NCBI GenBank assembly: GCA_029204225.1
Contig: CM055099.1
Coordinates: 41,842,597 to 41,904,596 of the forward strand
Direction of reading: 5' to 3'
Source: Diphasiastrum complanatum
Taxonomy: Eukaryota; Streptophyta; Lycopodiopsida; Lycopodiales; Lycopodiaceae
Length of the DNA stretch: 62,000 bases
Of this stretch, positions 30,973 to 41,377 are shown piece after piece. The first letter of the stretch is position 1. Every line of letters starts with the position of its first letter. Made by a program: the position numbers and the translations under genes. The notes under the pieces were generated by a model. It had not been told where the DNA came from. It ran no database searches and saw only the letters and a program-made list of their open reading frames with translations.

Positions 30973-32082
30973 TTATATTATCGAGGGTAAGCACAATCAT
31001 GTTTGTAAACTCCATAAGGCACTTTATGGCTTGAAGCAATCTGCTCGAGCATGGTTTCAAAGGATCAATACTTTCTTCATTGATCACGGCTATACACCTA
31101 GCTCTTCAGATTCAAACGTTTACTTCAAAGCAATGCAGCAGTCTTTTATCATTATCACATTATACGTGGATGATACATTGTTTTTCAACAACAATACTGA
31201 TCTGATAAAAGAGGATAAGATAATGCTATCTTCCGAATTCGACATGATCGATCTGGGCGAAGCTCATTTCTGTCTTGGTATACAAATCCACTGAGACAGA
31301 AAACAAAAGTTGATCTACATTACACAACAAAGATACATCTACAACATTTTAGTCAGATATAATCTGATCAATTGCAAGTTAGCTCTCTCATCAATGGAAC
31401 CAGGACTCAAATTGTCAAAGGACCAGTGTCCCCAAACAATTCATGAGAAGAAGCAGATGCGTGAGTATCCTTGCCATTCTATTATAGGATCTCTTATGTA
31501 CGCCATGATCTGTACCAGGCCAGACATAGCTTTTGTAGTCAGCTCTCTCAGTCAGTATATGACTAATCCTGGTATAACACATTGGAAGGCTCTTATTAGA
31601 GTCATGAGATATCTTCGAGCTACTATGGACTTTTGCATTTGTTATGGAGCAGTCGGCAACGACAAACTCAATTTCCTTAGTGGTTACACAGATGCGAGTT
31701 GGGCAAGAGATGTAGACACTCGTAAATCTACTTCCGGATTTACATTCTTCCTCAACAATGGTCCAATTTTCTAGAACAGTTGCAAGCAATCTTCGATGGC
31801 TCTATCTTCCACTGAATCAGAGTATATCGCAGCCTCTCAAGCTACAAAGGAAGCAATTTGGTTGAGAAACTTACTCTCAGATATCGGTCTGAATCAATAT
31901 GCTCCGACGACATTATTTTGTGATAATCAAAGTGCCATGGCTTTATCAGCCAGCCCTAGATTTCATTCCAGGAGTAAGCGCATTGAACTGAAGTATCATT
32001 TCGTCAGAAGCAAAGTTCTCAACGAAGAGGTCAGATTGCAGTATTGTAGAACGCAAGATATGACAACAAATATAAGGGAAGC
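30973..32082 (+). pseudogene. Copia E RT C-terminal half and RNase H
   Basis: It opens inside RT: CKLHKALYGLKQSARAWFQR, then LYVDDTLFF (catalytic YVDD intact), DLGEAHFCLGIQIH, a stop at 31292, YPCHSIIGSLMYAMICTRPD, YTDASWARDVDTRKSTSGF, a stop at 31772, ALSSTESEYIAAS, LFCDNQSAMALS and RIELKYHFVR. It is broken at QDMTT by a minus-strand F LTR and resumes at 32579. The 5' half lies nowhere nearby: the left edge is the F 3' LTR. Confidence 0.9.
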
Positions 32083-32578
32083 TCTCTAAGATCATGCTTA
32101 TAAGATAACACACTATGGAGCAACCACCCAACCAAGTAGAAGCAACTAATTAACTCTAGAAGCTTCACCCCCAAGCCAAAGAATAAGAAGCATGAATGTA
32201 GAGTAAAACTCTGGCAATGAATCAATGACCACAATGAGGAGTAGGGCGAGTTTGGCCTCAATATATAGAGCCAAAAGCATCCTGGGCACATAACCATGCA
32301 TAGCCCTAAGTTTATTATACATAGATTCACCTAGAATAGAGTCCTAAACATGGACCACCTATTCATAGAATTGCTATTGATAACTCTACACATGCATACA
32401 CTGTCTCATACCTTGTCTAATCTCCATTTAGTGTGTTCTGGGTCTCACAAGGATATTAGTTACTTTTGGGTCACATCCAGTATGACATGGCATAACTAAC
32501 AGCTTAATTTATTGGAGTACCGTGTATCCACCAAGACTAGGAATATATTGAATCCTACTTACTGGTCATGGACATAAC
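32083..32578 (-). mobile_element. Solo LTR of family F inserted in copia E
   Basis: The minus strand reads TGTTATGTCCATGACCAGTA at the right end and CTTATA at the left, matching both F LTRs. E coding joins across it (D M T T | V D V F T K A). AACAA on the left and AACAG on the right may be a worn target duplication if the LTR is taken as ATGTCC...CTTATAT. Confidence 0.85.
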
Positions 32579-32682
32579 AGTAGATGTTTTTACTAAAGCA
32601 TTACGTTTGGAGTCACACAGAAGATTCTGTGTAGAACTGAGTTTGAAGCTCAAGGCATTCAAGGATTCAGATTAAGAGGGAG
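32579..32682 (+). pseudogene. Copia E RNase H tail and polypurine tract
   Basis: VDVFTKALRLESHRRFCVEL is the standard copia C-terminus, then stop, then the polypurine run AAGAGGGAG directly before the LTR. Confidence 0.85.
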
Positions 32683-32814
32683 TGTTGGATTATTCTCCTT
32701 CTTACCAATAACATTGTTTTAGTTATTTTGGGACAATCCCAAGTCCCATTTTTTTCTTTTATGAGGTTTTATACTCAATTTTAAGTTCAATCACACAAAT
32801 TTGACAAAGACCTA

Positions 32815-32867
32815 TGCTCGAACTTAAGTTCGAGCACATGTTCCTTTGCTCAAACTTAAGTTCAAGC
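32815..32867. repeat. Tandem palindromes GCTCGAACTTAAGTTCGAGC in LTR E
   Basis: A perfect palindrome lies at 32816-32835 and a near-perfect copy (GCTCAAACTTAAGTTCAAGC) at 32848-32867, centres 32 bases apart. A worn third copy lies near 32774-32792. Confidence 0.85.
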
Positions 32868-33556
32868 ACACAAGCATGCACTTGAAAGGATAGAGAGAAA
32901 AATTAATTTGTTCCAAAATTAAGAAATTCTCCCAATATTACTAAAACAATGTTCAATCGTCTAATCAGTTTTAATCTTCATCCATTGATTATCCAGTTTT
33001 GTGGATTTTCCCATCTGTTTACACAGTCTGCAGAATTACAAGTGTTTTTACACAGTCTGCAAAATTACATGGAGTTTACGACAGTGTCACATTTTTCGCC
33101 TGACAAAAATCTCGTGTAAAAATGCAGTGTCACCTTTTTCGCATTTTTTGCCTGTCGGAGATCTCGTGCAAATATGCAGAGTCGCATTTTTTACTTTTTT
33201 CAAAGAGCCTCAAATGTTAAGAAAATGACTCTAGCAAAGTGTGGGACAACCCTAAATGAGATTTAAGAGCACCTTCGTCTTTTTTGCTTTTTTGCAAAAA
33301 ACTCGACAGTGTCGCCTGTGGCTGTTTTAGTTCATTTCTACAGAGCTACAGTTTTGGTTCATTTATGCAGACAGAACGTTTATGGCCAATTTCACCGCTT
33401 ATCAACAATCAATAACAAGGACCGGATGGATGCCAACGAATCACCAGCCAACTAGCGATCGTAATTGACGACCTAATTTCTTAGTATAAATAGTTGTCCA
33501 TATTCATACAGATTAATTCATTAAAAAACAGAATTATCAGAAGTGTTTGAATAGTT

Positions 33557-33558
<2 letters not shown>

Positions 33559-33635
<77 letters not shown>
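33559..33635. repeat. (CT)n microsatellite
   Basis: A pure CT run of 77 bases lies within LTR E, about 75 bases after its TATA-like box and so probably in the transcribed part. Confidence 0.95.
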
Positions 33636-33638
<3 letters not shown>

Positions 33639-34129
33639 CCTGCGAGCTTGAACACTCCTGAGCATTCTAGCTCACTTCTTAGAGTTGTTTTAGAGATTGC
33701 TATTGTGCTACTGCTCATCAGCATTGCGCATTAAATCAGACTTTTATTTTTAGCCACTCAGAGATAGCATAGAGTACACAACTTCGATCCAAAACTTATT
33801 GTACTCATTTACTTCTGTTTCATTTTGAATCGATACTATTCTTTATTGCGTTCAGTTTCATCTCAGATTGTATGTGTTTCTGTATTTCTTCACGACTAAT
33901 TATTTGTCTGATAATCTTCAATGCTTAATTGTTTGGCTACGTAATCACTGTAGTACTAACGATTTCAAAGTTAGTTACTATAAGTTCAAACGTGATTTCT
34001 ATCACTATTGTCTTGTTTGAAATTGATAGGCGTAGTCATGCCTTGGAAAGATGAAGATAGTTTATTCCGCTATGCACAAAAGGTTTTCTTTTTTTTTCTT
34101 TTCTTTTCGAACTAGACCTATCTTCTGCA

Positions 34130-34407
34130 TACCACTTTCCGACAAATATCCACTTGATCCACCCTAATTAGGGTCAATACCTTGAGATCCAAAACCAATG
34201 AAAAATTGATATTTTAAGCTCCTATTTTTTTTCCATCCTATCCATCCACTTTTTGGCCACATTTTAAAGGTACCATTCCAAAGCTAGGTTAATTATTTGA
34301 CTTCGAATAAGGTATCCTATGCTTTTGGCACATGTAACATCCCACAACATGGCCTCAAAGTCATTTACAAGTGAAAATTATGCAAACTAGCTTGTGTAAT
34401 TTTAACA
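34130..34407 (-). mobile_element. 3' LTR of copia C, visible part
   Basis: On the minus strand it begins TGTTAAAATTACACAAGC directly after GTGAGGAGGAG (polypurine). The end was not identified; the sequence runs into LTR E material by about 34050. Confidence 0.5.
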
Positions 34408-34429
34408 CTCCTCCTCACAACTAGTTGGA

Positions 34430-35227
34430 AGAAAACATAGACTTGATTATCAACCCTAGGGCTAATCTTAACTTCACAAATTAGTGAGGATATCAGCAAC
34501 ACATTCACTACTTGCCACATGCTCCAAAGATATCTTAGATTGCACCTTTTCTCTCACAAAATGATGAGAGATCTCAATATGCTTTGACCTTGCATGGAAG
34601 ATTGGATTGCTTGCAATTGTTGGGCTGAAATGTTTTCATTATAAAGAGTTGTAACAACATCTAAACTATGACCTTCAACTCCATAAGTAGCCTTTTGATC
34701 CATAGAAGCTCCTTTGTAGTGGTAGTGAGAGCTTTGTACTCAGTCTCAGTTGAAGAAAGTGAGATAGTTTCTTGTTTCTTTGACAACCAGGAAACAACTC
34801 CTCCACCAATGAATGTTGCATAGGCACTTGTGGACTTTCTATCCCTTTTATCACCTACAAAATCCAAGTCACTAAAGGCATGCAAATCAATAACATCTCC
34901 TCTATCGAGAGTTCCATGATCTAGAGTGCTCGAGATGTATCTCAAGCTCCTTTTAGCACTTTTCCAATGTATGACCAATGGATCTTGTATATATCGATTA
35001 GCCTACACACACTAAAGCATATTAAGGAGCCTATAAGTTGCCTATAAAGAGTGATGTCCATAAATGATGCTTCATCACTTTTATTGAGCACTTTTACATC
35101 TTGGTCCATTGGTGTTTCTACATGCTTGAAAACTTGTATTTTAAATCTATTGAGAAAACCTTGTTCATATTATATTGAATAATGAAGATGAAATCTGAAC
35201 CTCTAAGTACTTCTATGCCCAATATAA
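34430..35227 (-). pseudogene. Copia C: RT end and RNase H (3' part)
   Basis: The minus strand from 35227 reads ILGIEVL..., then VETPMDQDVKVLNKS, MDITLYRQLIGSL, RNase H with HAFSDLDFVGDKRDRKSTSA, VSWLSKKQETISLSSTETEY, and the tail CVADILT. It lacks several residues by frameshift (near 35150). It is the 3' continuation of 41378-42810; the two parts were split by copia B and a solo D LTR. The target duplication of B (TATAA) sits exactly at its right edge. Confidence 0.85.
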
Positions 35228-35962
35228 TGTCAAAAATGGTGAACTTTTGCAATTTTGCAATGACGTGAAGCGAAGCAACACGAAGCGAAGGTTGAATTGC
35301 GAACAATTCGCGAATGTCAACGTACCTCGAAATCCTGAGACATGAAGCGAAGTGAACCTCGAAGGTCGAATGATTCGCGAAAGTCAAACATGCCTCCAAG
35401 ACCAAAAAGACACGACATGACACGAAATGAAAAGAAACGAAAGAAAATCTTTCGCGCTGGTAGCTGACAGCTCCACGAGCGTGGAGTCTTAAACTTCATG
35501 CCAGCTGAAACGGTTAGCAATAATGGAGAGTAACTGATTAGTTGATTAGCGTTAACTACTCTTGTAATTCTTTGTTTAGCTATCTTGTAAACTCCACACA
35601 GTGGAGATATAAACTATTTTTTGGATCAAAAGAAAATACAGAGAGTGTGAGTGGGTAGAGCAGAAAAGAAAAAGAATTGAATTGAAATAGCTATGCATGA
35701 AAGTCTGCCAACGAGCATAACACAATAAAAGAGCAAAGCGTCAGGCCGCCAATGAGCAAGACACTGACCACCTCGCTCTAGAAAATTAAATTGATAATAT
35801 AGTTGCTCTATCTCGTGCATCTCCTTGTCTTTCATTGTCTTGATTGCTAGCATGATATTTGTTCTGTGATCTATAGTCATGTCTAGGATCCTGTAAGCTT
35901 CCGCATAAGAAAATTAAAAAAAACAAATACGTTCACGATACAAACCAAATTCGTTCATGACA
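35228..35962 (+). mobile_element. 5' LTR of copia B
   Basis: TGTCAAAAATGGTG... to ...GTTCATGACA. It has GCGAACAATTCGCGAA and ATTCGCGAAAG palindromic words in U3, TATA-like GATATAAAC near 35605, and GCCAACGAGC/GCCGCCAATGAGC shared with LTR I. Confidence 0.9.
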
Positions 35963-35974
35963 TGGTATCTGAGC
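35963..35974 (+). promoter_or_regulatory. Primer-binding site of copia B
   Basis: TGGTATCTGAGC has one mismatch to the tRNA-iMet PBS and follows the LTR CA directly. Confidence 0.85.
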
Positions 35975-36027
35975 ATACAGGTTATCACTACTGATATATG
36001 AGTAGTGATTTTCTAGACAACACAATA

Positions 36028-37088
36028 TGGCTACAACGATCTAGACAAGAGTAGCAATCAGTCTTGATGGCACAAACTACAAGATATGGAAATTCAAAAT
36101 CAAAACACTTCTGAAGGGTGAAAGCATTTCATCGGTGATCAAACTCTCAGAGGTGCAGCCTCCATAAGGAGATCCGAGGAGAGCTGAATGGATCAGAAAG
36201 GATGAGCGTGCAATAGTGATCATCATTTTGTCCATCAACGAAGATCTACTCTTGCATATTGGAGATTGTGAAAGCAACCATGCAACATGGGAAAGATTAA
36301 TACAGAAGTACGAAGTGAGGATTGCAGCTTCAGTGATGCATCTTCACAATCAGCTACAATCCATACGATGGGATGGCAACCAGTTAGACCAGCATGTTGA
36401 GAAGATCAGAATGATCTTCGCTCAACTCACTGCATCAGGACAGGAGCACCAGGTCCTAGCACCACAACAACTAATGTACTTCATGAAGTCTCTTCCTATG
36501 TCCTATCAACCGTTGAGAATGCTCATACTGAGTCTACCAGATATGACATTTGACAAAGCAATCAGTCTTGTCGTTGATGAGAAACTGATGAGGGACGAAG
36601 GAGAAGGAAGCAATGATCAAGAAAAAGACCTCTTCACAAAAGGAAGGAAGAAAAACAAGAACAAAACCAGATTCGACAAGATGAAGTCCTCGAATCAACA
36701 ATATTCTTCTTATGATCACTGTCACAAACCAAGCCATATAGCCAACTTCAATCTAGCAATACCTTGCATGCACTGCAAGAAGAAGGGGCACTTTGCACAC
36801 GATTGCAAATTCAACCCAAAAAGAAAGAACAAGGATGAGAAGGCAAATGTTGCAGAGTCATCCAAAGATGCAAATAGAAGTGATGAAGCCTTCACAATAT
36901 TTGATGAAGCTTCAACGAGCTACACTAAACAAGACTACGATGTAGTCGTTGATTCAGGAGCAACATCACACATCACCTGCAACAAGAAAATTTTGATCGA
37001 CTTCAGAGAATTCGAAAATAACAGAGCAGTGATTCTAGGTGATGAGAGCAGACATGATGCCAAAGGCATTGGGACTCTACAATTGTGA
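36028..37088 (+). pseudogene. Copia B gag and protease
   Basis: ATG 36028 opens MATTI, then a TAG; the frame continues SLDGTNYKIWKFKIKTLL, a second stop near 36165, and is open from about 36180. UBN2-type gag: HATWERLIQKYEVRIAASVM, HVEKIRMIFAQL. Zinc knuckle CMHCKKKGHFAHDC (CX2CX4HX4C, all ligands present, about 36764-36808). Aspartic protease active site VVDSGATSHI near 36945-36975. Stop at 37086. Gag forms the particle, the knuckle binds RNA, and the protease cuts the polyprotein. The nonsense codons make this copy inactive. Confidence 0.9.
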
Positions 37089-38150
37089 ACACTATCAGGT
37101 CAAGCAGAGCTACCAGGAGCACACTACATGCCTTCACTAAGAAAAGATCTACTATCAGTCTCCAAGATGGCAGATTTTGGAATTCGAGTTTTGTTCGATG
37201 GCAATACATGCTGCATGATCGAGAAAACTACAAACAAATTGCTGACGGTTGGATGCAGAGAAGGGAACCTCTACCAAGCCAAGATAATTAGCAACTCTGA
37301 TAGCATATTAAATGCATCAAAAAATGAAGATCAACTCTAGCACAGGAGAATGTTTCATCTGAACATGAGGAGCTTGTATGACATGTAAGAAAGACATAGT
37401 CACAGGTCTAAAAATATCAAGACCCAATACTGAGTTCTGCGAAGACATAAAGGCAAATAGCATCGGAATCCATTCACACATGAGAAAATAAGAGCCAAAG
37501 AAGTTCTTGAGCTTGTCCACTCAGATGTTTGTGGACCGATGAAAATGGATTCGCTCTTAGGATCGAGGTATTTCCTGATGTTCATTGATAATAACAACTG
37601 GATGACTACGATCTACTACCTAAAGAAGAAATCTGAAGTGTTTGATTCCTTCAAGAAGTTCTTGCATTCGCAGAGCGACACACCTCAAAGAAGATTCAGA
37701 TCATCAAATCTGACAATGGAGGTGAGTACAAGAGCAAAGAATTTTCAAAATTCTGCCAAGAACAAGGGATCGAGCATCAGGTCACTCATGCGTATACACC
37801 AGAATATAATGGTGTCGTGAAAAGAAGAAATAGGACGCTAGTCGAAGGAGCCAGATGCATGATCGCACAGGCTCGATTGCCAAGTTGATTCTGGGCTGAG
37901 GCAATAGCTGCAGCAGTACACTTGCAGAACATATCAACAATGACACCATTGGAAAATAAGACATTGTACGAGATGTGGACAGGTAGAAAGCCTGATCTAT
38001 CATATGTATGTGTGTTTGGATATGCAGCATACAAGCACATTCCAAAAGAAAAGAGAAGCAAGCTCAATGATAAATCAGAACAAACAACCATGGTTGGGTA
38101 CTCGAACGGACACAAGTGTACAGACTATACAACCCAACCACAAGTTCGAT
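37089..38150 (+). pseudogene. Copia B integrase
   Basis: GAG-pre-integrase region PSLRKDLLSVSKMADFGI, then a disrupted HHCC zone (37330-37480), VLELVHSDVCGPMKMDSLLG (first Asp, near 37515), YFLMFIDNNNWMTTIY, a frame break near 37690 after which SDNGGEY is readable one frame over (second Asp), TPEYNGVVKRRNRTLVEGA (the Glu position reads K) and ARCMIAQARLP. The catalytic Glu in the N.G..E/ERRN motif is thus replaced. The C-terminal part is YEMWTGRKPDLSYVCVFGYA. Confidence 0.85.
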
Positions 38151-39978
38151 GAGTCCACATTCCCTGTACTAAAAGATGAAAGAAGCCATGAGATCTTCAC
38201 ATTGCTGCCAATTCAAGAGGGAGATCGAGGAAAGATATCAAATCAGAATGTTAAGCCACAGACTCTAGAGCAGCAGGAAGCAGAAGATCAACCCCACGAA
38301 CAAGAAACGTTCGAGCAGCGACGAAACAAACCCAAAAGGTCAACAAGACAAAGAAGACCTCCAAACCCTTACGTCGACAATCTTCAGTGGAGCAAAGACA
38401 TGCAATTCGAGTACTACAGCTTCACTGAAGAGCCAACAACATATCAAGAAGCAGTCCAGAGTCCAGAGAGAGAATTCTGGAAGCAGGCAATATTAGAAGA
38501 GATCGAGTCGATGAGGCGAAACGAGGCATGGACGCTAGAGCCACTACCAGAAAACAAAAAGATCGTCAACTGCAAGTGGGTGTACAAGAAGAAAATGGAA
38601 TCAAATGGCACTGTTGGCCGTTACAAGACAAGGTTTGTCGCAAAGGGCTACACACAAAGGTATGGTGTTGATTATTTCGAATCATATTCGTCGATGGTCA
38701 AGATGACAAACATACGACTACTCCTTGCATACGCCACACAACACAATCTAGAAATTCACCATATTGATGTGAAGGCAATCTTTCTCCACGAAGATCTAGA
38801 GGAATGAAACAGCCTGAAGGATTTGAAGACCCCGACAATCGACAATATGTCTGTTGGTTGTAGAGATGCATTTATGGTCTAAAACAGGCATCACGAGCTT
38901 GGTACAAGAAGCTCGATAGTCTTCTGAAGTCTCTAGACTTCAATTCTATATAACCAGACCGTAATTTCTACATAAAAAGAGTAGGAAAATATTTTGTGAT
39001 ACTGACTATTTTCTTGGATGATTCCCTTATGATAGAAAATTCCTTGATGTTGATCAAAGACACAAAGAGTCAGATTTCTAAAAATTATGAAATCACAGTT
39101 CTAGGAGAAGCAACCAAATGCCTCGGGCTGGAGATTAGAAGAGATCAAATAAAAGATGAAATGCACTTGAGTCAGTCTAAATATGCCAAAAAGGTGCTCA
39201 AGCAGTATCACATGATGGACTGCAAAGAAAAGGCCATACCAATGATAGCTGGAGCCAAGTTGACGAAGCAAAATTGTCCAAAAATAGAAGAATAAGAACA
39301 GAAGATGGCAGGTATACCCTACCAAAACCTAATCGGTATTCTGATGTACCTTACAATTCATACCAGACCCGATCTAGCTTTCTCTATTTATGCCTTAAGC
39401 CAATTCTCTTCCATCCTGGCAGCACATTGGCAAATGGCAAAACGAATCCTACAATATCTGAAGGGTACCCAAAATATGGGATTAACCTATAGAGCAAAAA
39501 ACGAAAGAAAAGGATTCGAGTTGCACCACTACAGTGATGCAAGCTAGGCAAGCTGCAAAAATGACAGCAAGTCCATAACTGGAGGATGTACAATAGCGTG
39601 CGGAACAACAATCAGTTGAATATGCAAAAAGAAAACCTTCGTAGCTCAATCTTCTTGCGAAGCTGAATACGTCGCAGCTTCAAAGGTGGAGAATGAGGTA
39701 GTGTGGTTGCAGATGATGCTGGAGGCAATTGGGATACCACAAGGAGGACCATGCACAACAATGATGGACTCTTAAAGTGCCATTTATTTGTCCCAGGATC
39801 ATGTCTTCCATTCAAAGACAAAACACATATCTCTAAATTACCATCACATTCGAGATTTGATCTCGAAAGGAGAGAGCTCCAGGTCCAGTACATAAAGTCT
39901 AAAGACATGATTGCAGATCTGCTCACAAAGCTGCTAGACAAGCACTCTTCGCAAAGCAAAGAAAGGCGATTGGATTAA
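38151..39978 (+). pseudogene. Copia B reverse transcriptase and RNase H
   Basis: A proline/glutamine-rich linker leads to RT: EFWKQAILEEIESMRRNEAW, NCKWVYKKKMESNGTVGRYK, RFVAKGYTQRYGVDYFESYS, HHIDVKAIFLHEDLEE, a frame break at 38807, LKQASRAWYKKL, FLDDSLMIEN (catalytic FLDD), VLGEATKCLGLEIRRD, LIGILMYLTIHTRPDLAFSI, RNase H HYSDAS and AQSSCEAEYVAASK, and the end DMIADLLTKLL. Stops are scattered. It ends about 30 bases before the polypurine tract AAGAGGGAG. Confidence 0.9.
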
Positions 39979-40008
39979 ACATGCAAAGCTGCAAGGTTCA
40001 AGAGGGAG

Positions 40009-40729
40009 TGTCAGAAATGGTGAAATCCTGCAACTTTGCGACGATGCGAAGTGAGGTCGAATGGCAAACAATTCGTGAAAGTCAACGTACCTCGAAAACC
40101 TTGAGACATGAAGCAAAGCGAATCTTGAAGGTCGAATGATTCGCAAAAGTCAAACATGCCTCCAGAACCAAAAAGACACGACACGACATGAAATGAAAAG
40201 AAACAAAAGAAAATCTTTCGCGCTGCCAACTGGCAGCTCAACGGGCGTGGAGTCTTAAACTTCACGCCCAATTGAAACGGTTAGCAATAACAGAGAGTAA
40301 CTTATTAGTTGATTAGTGTTAACTACTCTTGTAATTCTCTATTTAGCTATCTTGTAAACTCCACACAGTGGAGATATAAACTATTTTCTGGATCAAAAGA
40401 AAATACAGAGAGTGTGAGTGCGTAGAGTAGAAAAGAAAAAGAATCGAATTGAAACAGTTGTGCATGAAAGTCTGCCAACAAGCAGAACACAGCAAAAGAG
40501 CATAGCATCAGGCCACCAACAAGCAAGACATTGACCATCTCGCTTTAAAAAATTAAACTGATAATATAGTTGCCCTATCTCGTGCATCTCCTTGTCCTGC
40601 TATCTTGATTGCTAGAATAATATATGTTTCGTGATCTGTAGTCGCGTGTCTAGGATCTTGTAAGCTTCTGCATAAGAAAATTCAAAGAAACAAACACGTT
40701 CACGATACAAACCAAACCCGTTCGCGACA
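40009..40729 (+). mobile_element. 3' LTR of copia B
   Basis: TGTCAGAAATGGTG... to ...GTTCGCGACA, 721 bases. It is followed by the target duplication TATAA (40730-40734). Compared with the 5' LTR it has lost some CG in the palindromic words (AATTCGTGAA for AATTCGCGAA), as expected from decay of methylated CpG. Confidence 0.9.
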
Positions 40730-40753
40730 TATAAAGTGAAGGTGACCAAGATC

Positions 40754-41372
40754 TGTGAGAGATTTCAACTAGTTTAGTCATTTTGGTCATATTTTTATAT
40801 TTGGCAATTGAGGCCAATTTTCATATTAGACTTAGAGTTGACTTTTCAAAGTAGTACTTTTGGAAAGTGTGGGAAACTATAGAATACGAGTTTTGGAGGG
40901 ATTCAATTTGAGTCAGATACATTAAATCTAGTCACAAAAATGGTAGGATTTTCATTATGGAGGGAAAACCAAAGTTTGAACTTAGGTTTGGACTTGCTAT
41001 AAAAGGATGTAACTCATGAGAAGAGAAGACACACTCTCTCTCTTATCTCATTATGCCTATACATGGGTCTCTTGGGTTCTACTATCCATTGTGCACTATA
41101 CTTGTAATATCTTGCAATTCTATGTGTAAAATGCTTATTAAATACCATATTCGGATCCACATGTGTGAAATACAGTAGATTATTGTTATTGTATGGACAA
41201 CAACATTATTTTATATTTTGACTGAAGTTTGATCAAGATATATTAGAGTTTGCATCTCATTCTTAGAGTAGATGTTGATTTTTCTACATTGGCAAGATTG
41301 GTGAGTTTTGTTGTCTTTCTAACCCAAGATCATTTTATGGATTTAGATCTTAATTGATCTGAAATTCTCACA
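40754..41372 (+). mobile_element. Solo LTR of family D inserted in copia C
   Basis: TGTGAGAGATTTC... to ...GAAATTCTCACA, 619 bases, flanked by AGATC on both sides (40749-40753 and 41373-41377). TATAAAAG at 40998-41005. It matches the minus-strand LTR of copia D at 47572-48218 along its length. Removing it joins C coding (DLGHL... onto ...SIEKMV) without a gap. Confidence 0.95.
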
Positions 41373-41377
41373 AGATC

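Larger units (their letters stand above)
32683..34040 (+). mobile_element. 3' LTR of copia E (end uncertain)
   Basis: It starts TGTTGGATTATTCTCC after the polypurine tract. It contains a run of palindromes (32815-32867), direct repeats around CAGTGTCAC(A/C)TTTTTCGC (33075-33200), TATA-like AGTATAAATAG (33483) and a CT microsatellite. No CA end with a matching repeat was found, so 34040 is an estimate. Confidence 0.5.
35228..40729 (+). mobile_element. Complete copia element B with target-site duplication
   Basis: LTRs at 35228-35962 and 40009-40729 flank gag-protease-integrase-RT-RNase H in copia order. TATAA at 35223-35227 is repeated at 40730-40734. The host sequence is copia C RT (minus strand): LGHLHFI on one side and ILGIEV on the other join exactly when B and one TATAA are removed. 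All frames carry stops, so it is structurally complete but dead. The LTRs differ at many positions, so the insertion is not recent. Confidence 0.95.

Noticed and set aside
36534-36737. Minus-strand frames inside copia B
   Set aside because: Complements of gag with its zinc knuckle; the plus strand carries the family motifs.
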